Assembly: GCA_013397935.1 (NCBI GenBank) | Contig: VZRN01011461.1 | Coordinates: 1,331,471-1,395,470 of the forward strand | DNA from: Dasyornis broadbenti | Taxonomy: Eukaryota; Chordata; Aves; Passeriformes; Dasyornithidae | Length of the DNA stretch: 64,000 bases | Direction of reading: 5' to 3' | Notes under the pieces: model-generated | Told to the model about the DNA's origin: nothing | What the model saw: the letters and a program-made list of their open reading frames with translations, nothing else | Databases searched by the model: none | In this document: positions 1 through 11,694 of the stretch, piece after piece | Layout of the letters: every line of letters starts with the position of its first letter | Position numbering within the stretch: position 1 is the first letter of the stretch | Program-made: the position numbers and the translations under genes

Positions 1-3000
1 TGCATATGACATTGGTGGGGGGAGGACAGAAAGCTGCTGCAGTCAGTTGATTCTTTGGAGTTTTGTTTTTGCTGTTGGGCAAAGTTATTAACATGAAATT
101 TCAGGTGCAATTAAAGTGGCTTCGTGATTCCAAATAATTCCCTACTTGAAAGTTTTCTCTGTTTATAATTGCTGTAATTCTCAAGAAATTTCTGGGGGGG
201 AAAAAGTCCCAGAAAACACAGTGATAATACACTCACAGTTGGCCCAGAAGTTCATCCTAGAGGGAGCAGAAATAGTGCTTCTCACCTTGATCCTGCTCAC
301 GTGGGATATTTTTACAGGGTCTGTTGAGGTGATGTGGTGGTGGTGTTACTGTTTTTAATTACTAATAATTATTATTAATAACTGCTGTTTAGACCCACAT
401 ACTCCTGAGCGAGCTGGGAGCTCTGTAAAGCCCTGGCTGAGCAGTGGAAATGTTGAGTTCAGTGCCCTCAGTGCAGTTGGTGCTGGTGCTGGGAAGGTTT
501 CCCTGTGCCCTGGGAACTCAGCTCAGCTGTGTCAGCACAGAAAGTGTCCCACAGAAATATCTGCTGTTTATTTGGTGGATGAATCTGCTGAAATGTTTCC
601 CAAAACAACTTTTTTCCTTTCTACCTTGTAATTTCTGTGTTTAAAATGTGTGCAGCTGGAGGTTCACGACCCTGGTCCACCACGAGCAGCAGCAGTTGAT
701 TTCTTCTGAAGGACAAACCGCTGTCACAAAATGACTTTGCATTTCACTGCTGTTATTTACTGCTTGTACTACTACTATCATTATTATGCACTATAATGAA
801 TATTTAGTGAAGAAAATATCCCAGCCTGTATCTTCTTAATGCCTTTTGTGGAGTTAGAGGGTGCTGATGGGAAGAGAAATTATTTCGCATGGAAATGTGT
901 CTGAAATAAATTCTAGCCTACAAATTTAGAACAGGAGTGGGCTGGAAGAATGTGGGAGGAACTTTGTGAGTGATTTGACATAATAAATGAAGTAGAGATT
1001 TCGAGTGAGTGCCAGCTCTGGTGAGTACAATAGCTCTGTGTGGAGCTAAAACTCCCAGACCAAAGTTATCAAAATCAGGTGCCTGAAGTTACATATGTAA
1101 ATAGGATTTGATTCCCAGTGTGAGTCAACCACGACTGTTATGGGACTTGGTGTGAATTGCTTATGGTTCCCAGCTATGAAAAATAGGTTGCTGGTAGATA
1201 TTTTATTGTTTCCCAACAACAGATTATGCCCAATATATGATGGGAGCCTGTGTGACAGCATTCATTGATGAAATGGAACTTCAGTGACATTCATCCTCCT
1301 CCCCTATTTTTCCTTTTTTTTTTTTTTTTGTTTGTTTTGTTTTGTTTAGGGTTAAGGACCCAAGCATTTGATGACTTCATTTGCCTTTTAGTTAGGAAAA
1401 AGTAATGTGTTATATAATAAAATTTTTTTGACTATTTCTTTTATCTATAATAGCTAATAAATTGCATATCTCTTTCCAGCGTTTCCTCAAAAGAGAAGGG
1501 AAGCCTCTGGAGCCCTACAGATGGGTTTTAACTAACTATTTATAGTTAACCTACAAAGTAGTTCTTTAGTTGAAGTTTCCCTGGGAGGTGCTCCAGTTGA
1601 GAAGCAAAGCACATTCCTTTGAATAATCCCGTTTGTTTGCCTCGTGAGGAGCCCCTGATCACTCTGTGCTTGTGTTTTCTAAATTCAAGTTTTCCGAGCT
1701 GCCCTGTGCTTGCTATTACCTGGAATTTGGAGGGAGGGATCTCATTCTCTGCCTGTGCCACGCTGTATTTTAGCTACCCTGAAGTGGCAAGAAGAATCAG
1801 GGAGGTTGAGTTTATTAATTTTGTGGCTTTTATCATTCCTTACCCATTTTCTTTACTCTTCAGAAGTGATGTATCCTTAAGCAGCAACACTGCTGAAGCT
1901 ATTTTTAAATCACCGTTGAGAATTGTTACATACCAATATCATGCATTTTTCATTAATCTAATCTTTTCAAGATTTCTTTAATTCTTGCTTGACCTGAAAT
2001 GTTTCCTGGTGTATTTTGTGTGCGGAATCTCTAGTACCGTTTTACTACCTCTGACTGGAGGCTCATGATGGTATTAGAACACAAATTATGTTCATCAGAA
2101 CTTAGAAAATTCAATAGTCAAAGTGGGGAAATGAGCTTAAGCACAAACTCATCAAAGATGAACTTCAGTCCATTTTTCTTTTTATAGCTTAGTGTTGAAC
2201 GAGATAAAGATCCTGCATTCTGAAACAGTGAAACACAGCAAATAACCTGTTACTTTCAAAACAAAGTGTCATTATTCTGTATTGAAAAAGGGTCGCTTTG
2301 AGCTCCTTCTGTCTTCATAAGCTTCCTAACTGTAGCTAATGTCTGATATTGATTCTGAATAATTTAAATGGCAATAAAATTGGGTTTTCATGACAGTCAG
2401 TCAGAGACATTTTATATTTAATGTTCATTTAAAGAAACATAGTGCCTTCTTACCTTCTGAATTTCAAAGCCATCAAAGTAATTGCAGGTCGTTAAGCTAA
2501 ATTTCTTTGAATAATCAGGACAGTTAATCTAACTCCTACACCATTCAAACCAATGGGCAGGAAAGATTGGAATGCCAGGCATGGGTTTTTGAGAGATTCA
2601 CCAGGTGGATCTTCAGATGTGCTCACCAGCATTTCCTCAGAAATCACCCTCATGCTTCAAACTTTTGGAACTTGAAGTCGTGTTCTGCTTTTGTCTTTTT
2701 AAAATGAATAGTCTTGAGGAGAGAGAGGCACTCAGGAGGGTTGTTTTCTTTCCTTCGGAGTAACCAAATCCCTGTGTACTCATAGAGGTCTTCATGGCCT
2801 GCTACAACGTGTTTTACCAGAACTTGCTTTATGGACACGGAAGGTATCACAAAAACATTCCCAGATGCTGTCCCATATTTAGCAAGTGTTATGGTTTAGT
2901 GTGAAGGAAGTTGGAATGCAAATGCATAAACAAATAGCATCTAAGAATAAAAGTGTCTGGGTCTTGTCAGGAGAATGGATCCACGCCATCTCTGAAGGTT

Positions 3001-3737
3001 ACTGCTCATTTATTTGGAGGTAGAAAATGAGGGCGAGGCAGTGAGTGGGTGATGGAGCAGACTCAGGGTACCTGCGTTTCCAGATCAAAGCCATGAGTGC
3101 AGCTGCGTGGCTCTGCAGGGCTGTCTCAGGCATCCCAACACGAGGCAAGGACAGAGTAAAATGCTGACTCTCTCTAATTGCCTGGCTCGTTAATGAGAGA
3201 TAAGAAACTGAGAGTCTGGGGCTCTTGGTGCGCTGGGGTGTTTGAGGAAGGGCAGCGTTTGTGATCCCTGTCCTTTGAGCTGTGCTGAATGAATGCAGTC
3301 CTGAGGTGAACGAGAGCAACGCAAATTCTCCTGACGGCAAAAAAATGGCACAAGGGCCTTGTCTGTGCCATTGCTGACCACCAGGGCTGCTCTGGGATGA
3401 GAGGGAAATTCCATCAGCTGGAGTCTCAGCAAGCAAGTGATGATTTGCAGTTGCACATCAGTGGGAGCAGCTCCTGCTCTGTGCCACAAGTGGAGCTGGA
3501 AATGTCCTGAGCCTCAGGATCCCTGGCCTGGGGGTGGCAGCTCCTCTCCCTGCCTCTCTTTGCCCTCTCAAGGTGCTGTCTCTGTAACCAGGAGATCTCT
3601 TGCCTCTGCCTACACCTTTGCAGCTGTTTCATAATTGGGGATTTGTACTCTTACACACCGCTTTAAATAAGTTCAAATTTTCATGACAAAAGACCATGAT
3701 AAAATTAAAGGTTTGGGGGGTTTTTTGTGGGTTTTTT
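1..3737. other. Unique AT-rich non-coding stretch
   Basis: No gene, RNA gene or transposon was recognised here. Open frames are short and overlap on both strands, with no domain that I recognise. From about 2990 to 3640 the sequence is richer in GC and has overlapping open frames on both strands (the longest about 145 codons, minus strand), which is what GC-rich non-coding DNA gives. A poly(T) run followed by TTTG/TTTTG units lies near 1313-1347. Confidence 0.6.
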
Positions 3738-3829
3738 NNNNNNNNNNNNNNNNNNNNNNNNNNNNNNNNNNNNNNNNNNNNNNNNNNNNNNNNNNNNNNN
3801 NNNNNNNNNNNNNNNNNNNNNNNNNNNNN
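3738..3829. other. Assembly gap (92 N)
   Basis: A run of 92 undetermined bases. It is flanked on the left by G runs and T runs and on the right by TGGGG followed by a long T run, so the unread bases are probably more of the same G/T-rich low-complexity sequence. Open frames that cross the gap are meaningless. Confidence 0.99.
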
Positions 3830-6800
3830 TGGGGTTTTTTTTTTTTTTGTTCTCCAAGTAAAGCCATAAAGCAGCTGTATTATTTTTATTCTTTGTAGGA
3901 ATTACAATGCACTTTAAAAAAAAAAAATTAAAGAAACCCTCCCACAGAGATTTAAAATTAAAAAAAAGACAAACCCCCATCTTTTCTTACCTGAGGCACA
4001 TGATCAGGAACGATTTTAAACTCATTGTTGATCAGGCCTGTCTCCGCTCTGTGAAGATCAGGGAGATTATTCTTAGTGGGAGATTTTCAGTCAAGATAAC
4101 ACTGGTGGTTATGACTTCACTTTTGGTTTAATCTTATTGATAATTAATTAATTTACCATTCTTTTTCATAAAAGGTATTAAAGGAACCCCAAATTCTTTA
4201 TTGCTGTTCTACAGAGTCTAAATATCCATTAGAAACTGAGATATTTTCCACAGGTGTCACATGTGCTCTACAAAGAACTGATTTGTGGTCTTACAGTATA
4301 AGCAAGTTAGAGAATATGATTAAATTTTTAAATTTTAGCATTTTACATTTTAGCATATTTATGTTAAAAAATGTAAGTCTTGAATTTCAGTACCAGCTAT
4401 TCATATTTTGAGATCTGATGACAGAACTTTGCTGTAGGACCCTCCTTGTTTCTTAAGCAGACTCGTGAGATGTACATTTGCTTTTTCTTACTTAGTAAAT
4501 GAATCTGTCAGGTAACTTGAGTGAATTCAGTGGGACTTTGCTCCCAGCTTAGACAAGATTTACAGCACTGATTTTAATGGAATTGGCTATTTTTGTATTA
4601 TGGTTATATGTGAGCTGAGTCTACTTTTTCCAAGGTTAAAAATTAATACAAATTAATTATAAGAACCCTTGCTTTGAATTCCGTTTACTTTTGATAAATA
4701 TTCAAAAGTAATATTGGAATAGTGTTCTGAAGCTGCTGTTATGTCTTTAAAAAGTGAGAGAATGCACTTAGAATGGAATGTTATTATTTTTATTCTGCTA
4801 ATTATTTTTTTCAATTCTTTTAATTGTTGTGTTATAGTCTTACTGGCATAATGTCTGAAATACACTTAAAGGCATTTTGCATCCCTCAGCTTAATTATCT
4901 TTATTTGACCACTTAAATAAGGCAGAATATTTTCTTCCTATTCTATGTCGTGTCAGTCAGGTACATTTTACTGCTAAAACGTTGAAGACAAAAAAACCAA
5001 ACCGAAAACAAAGGCACCACTCGAGAACTTTGAGCTAAATGCATGTAGGCATGTGGGCAAAATATATAAATTATTCCCCAGAGTTAAATAATGGATGCAT
5101 TTATTGCCACGCTGTGTAAGCGCCACACTTCACGTGCGATGTTCTCGGGAATTACAGCAGTGATGGGCTGAGCTTAAGCTCCTATATTTTAGTTATGCTT
5201 TTTGAATTCTTAGGAGTTCATTTCCCGCCCCTTCCCTTGCTCAAAGCTAACGAACTTTTTTTTTCAACTGAGTTGACTCTCTGACCTGTTAGTTTTTGCT
5301 TTAACTTCAAAATTATGTTAATTTTTCAAATGCCTCCTGAATTTCAGTGACCAGGTGCCTCCAAGTTTCATTCGACCAAAATTAATAATTACATTTCATT
5401 ACGCTCAAAGTCCGACCTTTTGAATCTGCATATTTCTTGCCGGCAATTCTGGCTTATTTCCACCACAATACATTAGAAGGGAAAACCATTAGAAATATTG
5501 ATTTATCATTTATAATACCCAAGTGATATATTGAAATAAAATTTGGATGCCGTCCAGCTCTCAGATAACATTGGCATTGCTGGATGAAGCTGCATGATCT
5601 CATCCTAATTAATGTGCTGGTTCCACGGGAAGAGCACAGGGAAAACAGACCTGGGAGCTGCTCGAAAGTGGGAGCTCGGCTCTGAAGGCTGCTGAAGGTT
5701 GGAATTGTTAAAACAAGGCACTTTTAATATTTAATCTTCCGTACACAGAGAAATCATCGCTTGGGTTTCTCTGCCTTCCTTTCTGTTTTTTCTTCATTGC
5801 CCTGTTCTGGAGCTGTTCCTGTGTGGTGTGTGGGGCTCTGCGCTGACATGGGGCACATCCTGCAGGAGCAAAGCTGCTTTCAGTCAGGTGAAGTTCAAAC
5901 CAGAGGAATTCCAAAACACGTATTTTTTGTATTGTTCTTACGCTAAATCTGTGATCCCTGATGCCTCCTGCATTGCAGCACATTCCAGCACCTCCTGCAA
6001 TACGGAAACTTCAGAAAATGAAGGTGTTTTCAGTCAGCATGGGCGTGCCCCAGGTAGAGGGCGGTGTCTGTATTCATCGATTTTAGCCTTTTTTCGTTTA
6101 TTTCGCTTTTCTTCCCTGCTACCAATCAATCCAACAGCCACTGGACTCGCAGGCTTGGTTTCCATGTTGGCATTTTTTTTTAAGATGCTCAGTCCTTTTC
6201 TCAGTGAGGCTTCTGAGCCTTCCCTTCCTGCCCTGTGTCTCCAGGGCGTGGAAGGCAGTGGAGGGCACCTGCCCAGCCCCAGATTTACGGGGAGGGAGCA
6301 GCGCTGCCCTCGCTGGAGCTCCCCTCTTATTTCACATTGATCGAGCTCCCGGGCTTCGGGGACTTTGGAAGGGCTGGGTTTTGATGGTTGATATGTTTTT
6401 GGTCATTTGTCATGAAATCATTCCCACTGAGCTGTTTACTGGTGTGAACACTTAATTAGTGCCGTAGCACGGAATGGCACAAGCTGTGGTTTGAGCTGCA
6501 TATTCATGTGGAAATAGGAAATAGGTGGTGCTTCTATTTTTTTTTTTTCTTAATGAGGATTTTACCTGTAAATACCCATTTTATTTTTGAAATTACTGTC
6601 AGAACTTGTTTTATTTTTACCCTAATATATGACAGAATAGTAATAATTTTGTAGTCCTAATACACATTTCAGAGTTGGATTGATTTATTTCTAATGGTCA
6701 TCTGTTCATCACGTTTTAGAGACCATCTTACTGTTCATGCTTCTAAAAGGATTTAACAATTCTTTTCAAAACTCAAACAATACAAGAATCAAGACAGAAA

Positions 6801-9800
6801 AAGTCAGTTTAATTTGTTTATGGTCAAAAGAAAGGAAACACACAGAATTGTAAATATAATAACTTTGTATTTTTAAAAACACTTTAAATGTTCTAGGGGC
6901 TCCTTTTATTTTTTTGGCTATTATTTAAAGAAAACCAACAAACACCCAGATTTTCATTTTCTAAGTTTCACATTGCCCCTTCCTACTCAGGTGTTTCTTA
7001 AGGGAGGAGAAGAGTTGGATGAAAAAGAATAAATTTGGGTTTGATTTGCTATTAGAATTTTTATATATTATAGAATATTTTATCTTGCACTTGCTTCTCA
7101 GGTGTAAGTCTGTTTTGAGTGTTATGGCCATGTTTATTAGAGAGATGGATAAAGCCAGAAAATTAATCTTTTAATGTTATTCTACGTGGTTTCTGTTGTA
7201 AAAGAAACCAGCCATTTATCGTGTTTGTTAGGGAGTGGCTCCTATTAATTTGATTTCACGAAAAGCAACCGACTTAGATCACGAAAACCAAAAAGCCCAA
7301 GTTAAAAATTGCAGATTAGAAAAGTGAAAGGAATTTTTTTTATTTATTTTTTTTTTTTGAAATTTGGGAAAAACAAAATTCAAAGGATTTGCAAACTCTA
7401 GTGTAATTGTGAATTATCAAGTAGTATGACACTAGAATGTTGAAAAAATGAAAAGGAAAATGCATTTTCACATGTGCTGCCAATAGAAGCTACATCCAAC
7501 AACTGCCTACTAATGCAGTGTACAGTGGTGTTGGCACACTGGCACAGAGGAATCGCCATGAACACACTCGAGGTCTGACGTGATTTCATACAATTTTACA
7601 TGAGTCAATATAACGCAAAATCTGTTAATACTAGGGCAGAGTTTTGGACAGATTTTTGATTCAAGTCCTCTTACTGCATCACAGGCTTTAAACCTAAGAA
7701 CAGAAAGAACAAACTCACACAGTCACGCTAAAAGAAAATAATTTTGGTCATTCCCAGGTAAGCAGTTTAATTCTAACGTGCTAAAAGAATTATTTTATAT
7801 GTTAATAATAAGATGATGACCTGGCTACACTTTTGACCGGTTGTCAGGAAAGAGAATTTCTCACTCCAGCCCTGCTGCTCAGAATGTTCATTGCTTACAT
7901 TCAGAGTGGAGAGTGTTTCTCAGCTCGCACTGCTCCTGTAACCCATGTTGGCATGCACGGTTCAGAGGCAGGGGTACCGCTCCCAAAGTGGCTCAACCTG
8001 TCCAAATTTAGTTACAAAACTACTCCTGTAGTGAAGCTCTGTGAGTCGTTTTTGTGATTTGCAAGTATCTTGTAAATGTTGTAAAATAAACTTTATAAAA
8101 TGAGTTGTTCTTGACAGTGTCCTGTCTGCTCCCCAGCTGATAGAACTGGCAGCTCAGGGACTGAATTCAGGACAGAGCTGCTGGAGTTTACTGTGCAGTG
8201 GACACTTCTGAATTGGTTTATTTAGCCTTTGCCAAAGGCCCCAAACACGTTAATACTCAGTGGTTTCCGTTGCCACAGAGAACCTGCGAGTTCTCAGCAC
8301 ATATTTATGTGTAATTGTTCAAATGCACAGAGCCTCGGGTTGTGGTTGTGTGATATATTGATTATTTCAATGGCACAAATGCTTTACAAAGTCCTGGCTG
8401 CTTGTTTTTCCAGTCTTTATTTGGGTTCACTCAACTGGTTCAGAGTTTGTAACTTAAACTGTGTTAGTGACCCAGCTTCGAAAGATTTGTAAGATCATTT
8501 TACTGATGCATCCTGCAGAGGAGTTCTACAGGTTGGAGGAGTGCAGTTCTCTCTGACAGGGTAGGAGGCAAAGCAAAAATCTGGGAGATTTTTAAAGCCT
8601 CACTGAGAAGGCAGAGCCTGGAGCTGTGTCTGGGCTTCCAGCAGTCACCTACAGCAAGTGGCAAGGCTGAGAACTGGGTGTTTTCCAACAGTGGTGGGGA
8701 AGTGGGAAAGGCAATGCATGAACTGAAATTAAGGGCACGCCCAGCAGAATGGGTGATAGATTGTGCCATTCTCATTCTGCAAAGGGCTTAATCCAAAATA
8801 ATTGTTCTGAGCAACTGGAAAAGACGGTGAGGACACCTAAATTCTGGTGATTGGGATTTTTGCTCTCGTGCAGATAAGAGATTCTGATTTTCTGGGTTCC
8901 AACCCAAACTGTGTAACGTCAGGATAACCCCCTGAGCAAAGTCTAGAAACCTATAAACAGAACATGTGTTCTCCTTTCTTCCCGTTTATTTTACTGTTCT
9001 GCCTTTTCCTGCTTCCATCTCAGTAGATGGGGGCTCTGGATAGAGCTGGACAGTGTTATTCATTTTATACACGTTACTCATGTTATTCAATGGTATTCAT
9101 GTTATTCAGTGTCATTCAACGTTGTTCCAAGGCCAAACAGATCGTGCCTGCTCAGCAGCCAGGTGCTGCCAACAAGAGACATGTGAAAGGTCCTGTGAAT
9201 GTGGAGTTACTCGAGTCCCCTTTGAATTGAAGCCTCTAAATTGTACAGGCCAGCTGAACTCACAATAAACCTCGCTAAATCTGGAAAGTTGGAATGAATA
9301 AACAACGACAACAACAAGAGCAACCAAAAAAAAAGGAAGAGGGTTTTTTTTTACTTCAAAAGGAGAAACACTTTGTGTTTCATAAATGGGTCATAAATGG
9401 AATCTATACCAACACTTAAGCACTGTCTACTTACTTCAGTGTATAGGAAATAAATAACTTTCAATTATATTTACTTTTGCTTTCAAATCCTGGTGCTCTG
9501 AATATAAAGCGAGGATATTTTTATTGTTCAGAGGAAAGAATCCCATTTATAATGTGTAATTTAGAAGCTTCTATGAATATTTGCTGAGTAAATTAAGGTT
9601 AATGCTCACCTTATTGCAGGGGGAGCTGGTACGCAACTTGTGGTTAATATGTAATAATATATATAATTTCCTAGCAGAGAGTTGAAAATCCATCCCTGGC
9701 TGTCTCAAAGGTCAGGCTAGGTAATCCTGAAGCCAATTAGCTTTTGGAAGAATATATTAAATTATGAGAAATGGATAGAGAAATGGGCTGGGCAGTTTGT

Positions 9801-9869
9801 ACTGCGCTGTGGACTGGGAGAGAAAACCTTGTCTCCCATTGCTGTAGGGCTGAAAGCTTCTCCCAGGAG
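3830..9869. other. Unique AT-rich non-coding stretch
   Basis: No transposon or gene was recognised. The longest open frame (5828-6340, plus, 170 codons) has no recognisable domain, no consistent splice context, and is overlapped by another open frame in a different phase at 6204-6455, so I treat it as chance. The part around 5390-5640 has the texture of conserved non-coding DNA and is listed separately. Confidence 0.55.
5390..5640. promoter_or_regulatory. Possible conserved non-coding element
   Basis: About 250 bases of non-repetitive sequence with balanced composition, no simple repeats, and TAAT-type homeodomain cores (for example CCTAATTAATGTG near 5606). It also holds the 10-bp palindrome TTGCCGGCAA at 5437-5446. 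This texture is common in deeply conserved avian and mammalian enhancers, but the call is impressionistic. It could simply be unique neutral sequence. Confidence 0.2.
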
Positions 9870-9978
9870 CACAGAGGGTTTGGGTCGGAAGGGCCATCAA
9901 GGATCATCCAATTGCTCCCCCTGCCACGGGCAGGGCCGCCTTTCCCCAGAGCGGGTTGCTCCAGCCGTTACCATTCTC
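9870..9978 (-). mobile_element. CR1 retrotransposon 3' fragment
   Basis: The plus strand reads as the reverse complement of a CR1 3' region. A GGTTTGGGTCGGAAGGGCC segment is followed by GATCATCCAATTG, then CCCCCTGCCACGGGCAGGG, then CCAGAGCGGGTTGCTCCAGCC. These follow the usual order of the CR1 tail, where the consensus has GGTTTGGGTTGGAAGGGACC, the CCTGCCATGGGCAGGG block and a GGTTGCTC block. The terminal ATTCTATG-type repeats are nearly gone. The piece is 5'-truncated, as most CR1 copies are, and non-functional. Confidence 0.8.
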
Positions 9979-10792
9979 TATAAAATAGTGTACCTGAGGT
10001 AGGCATTCTCAGACACGGCTTGTGTTTTCACCTTGGAATGGCAGAGAATTGTTCAATCGAGGAGGCTGGGAGGAGGCCTTCAGCTCAACCTCTTGCTGTG
10101 CCGTGGAGTTCCCGCATTGTTTCCATGCATTTGCACCTGGAATGGGCTCCTGTCTTACGGCCTTCCTGCTGAAATGCCTTAGACCGCTTTCCATTCGTTT
10201 CAGTGCAACTCCGGAGAACAAATAAAGCATCTTATGCGGAAATCTTTCATGGGCAGCTCTGTGCAGTTTGAAATAAGATATTCAGAGAGAGACAAATTCT
10301 AAGAGGACCACAGGATTACAAATCACAATGTGATTTTGAAGTTGTAATGAGAATAAGTTGCACGGGAAGGTCTCTTAACAATTATTGTCATGAAAATGAA
10401 GTAACACAGTGTTAATGTTTCATGTATTCTGTGAAAGATGATAATAAACTGTACTGCTTTGACCTTATTAATGTTTTGTAATTTGACTTGCCGGCAATTC
10501 TCATTTTTCTTTGGTTACAGCCTTGGTAACCTCTGAAGAAGAGGTAGAACTGACAGTGAATCTAAACAGAACTGAATACTGAAAAGGTCAGAAATATCAA
10601 GAATGATAATTCTGATACCTCCTCATGACAAAGGTAGTAGCAAAAAGGCACAACATTGTGTGTGTGTGTTGAAATAACAAACCTTATTACAGGAAGTTTT
10701 CTGTATGTATTGAGAAAGATAAACAAAAACACATTTCTCCCTTGTAGCTCACCGAATACTCTGGTAATGTTTATTTTTTTCCCCCCTTTTGT
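9979..10792. other. Unique non-coding stretch between two CR1 fragments
   Basis: No gene or repeat family was recognised. It contains a second exact copy (10487-10501) of the 15-mer CTTGCCGGCAATTCT found at 5436-5450, and a short TG run near 10657. Confidence 0.5.
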
Positions 10793-11033
10793 AGAATCAT
10801 TGAATTGTTTTGGTTGGAAAAAACCTTTGAGATCAAGTCCAAGTACTGCCAAGGCCAGCACAAACCCACGTCCCCAAGTGCCACATCTACACCTCTTTTA
10901 AATCCCTCCAGGGAAGTGACTCCAGCTCTGCCCTGGGCAGCCTGTGCCAAATACCTGACCACCCTTCCAAGGAAGAATTTTTTTCCTAATAACCAGTTTA
11001 AATTCCCTTTGATCTTGTCCCTTGTTCCTTTGT
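10793..11033 (-). mobile_element. CR1 retrotransposon 3' fragment
   Basis: A clear CR1 3' end in reverse orientation, about 240 bases long. In order it shows AGAATCATTGAATTGTTTTGG, GTTGGAAAAAACCTTTGAGA, the AAGTCCAAGTACTGCCAAGG segment, CCCCAAGTGCCACATCTACA, the CTCTTTTAAATCCCTCCAGG block, GCCCTGGGCAGCCTGTGCCA and TTTTTTTCCTAATAACCAG. This is the standard reverse-complement order of the avian CR1 tail. Divergence is moderate. It is 5'-truncated and carries no coding capacity. Its presence is one of the main reasons for calling the window avian. Confidence 0.93.
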
Positions 11034-11607
11034 AATCAGCATGAAAGTTTCAGGTTTTTTCCCTAAAACAAAAACTTCAGATTTTCCAGGAATTTACAGA
11101 ACAAAGTTGTGGTATTGAACGTGAAGGGCAAAGGTCTGATTAACATCTTAACAACTTTCTTTGATTTCTACTTACTTGACTGAACACTGAATCAGGCAAG
11201 TACAACCCAATACTTTGTGATACTCAGCAAAGGCATTGATCAATTTATTCCTGCATCATTGCAGAGTGAAAAAAGTAATCAAACCTCCTGAAAAAATATG
11301 CTTTGTTCTTGGTGTTTTTTTTTTTTTTGAGGAGCTTGTCAGTATGTTAACCGAGATAAAGAACATATAACATGTATCTTAATTTCCATGTGCGAGTGCA
11401 CCCATAAATAAAATACACTGAATTTTTTAATTTTTTTTTTAAGTTTTTCGCTTCTTATAGTTTTGGAATAAAGAAGTAAACTATTTTGTGTTTCCTGTTT
11501 GTAAACTTAAATTTTTTTCAATCCCTCTCTCATTCCAGTGTACTTCTAAATGTAAAGAATGTAAGAAGCTGCTCAGAATGGTATAATGTGATTTTTGTCC
11601 TAGTTGG
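11034..11607. other. Unique AT-rich spacer
   Basis: Non-repetitive AT-rich sequence with T runs near 11319 and 11431. No gene was recognised. Confidence 0.5.
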
Positions 11608-11694
11608 TTTTATACAGATCAGCACAATGTACAGATTAACGGTGACAGTGGAGATGTCACCGTTAATCTGTACATTGTGCTGATCTGTATAAAA
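11608..11694. repeat. Perfect inverted repeat (40-bp arms, 7-nt loop)
   Basis: The left arm is 11608-11647, the loop is GTGGAGA at 11648-11654, and the right arm is 11655-11694. The right arm is the exact reverse complement of the left over all 40 positions. Pairing stops abruptly on both outer sides (G at 11607, T at 11695). Near the outer edge each arm carries TATACAG/CTGTATA, so the inner part could be read as a palindrome of about 80 bp flanked by TA dinucleotides. That layout is like the short mariner-type MITE MADE1 of primates, which has about 37-bp terminal repeats around a short centre, but the arm sequence is not one I recognise. RNA from either strand would form a perfect long hairpin. 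Alternatives are a fold-back template-switch mutation or a fold-back sequencing or assembly artefact. Confidence 0.97.

Noticed and set aside
1340..1360. TTTAGGGTTAAGG resembling an interstitial telomere repeat
   Set aside because: Only one TTAGGG-like unit is present, with no tandem array.
5828..6340. Longest open frame in the window (170 codons, plus strand)
   Set aside because: No recognisable domain, no splice or promoter context, low-complexity stretches, and overlapping open frames on both strands. A frame of this length is expected by chance in 64 kb.
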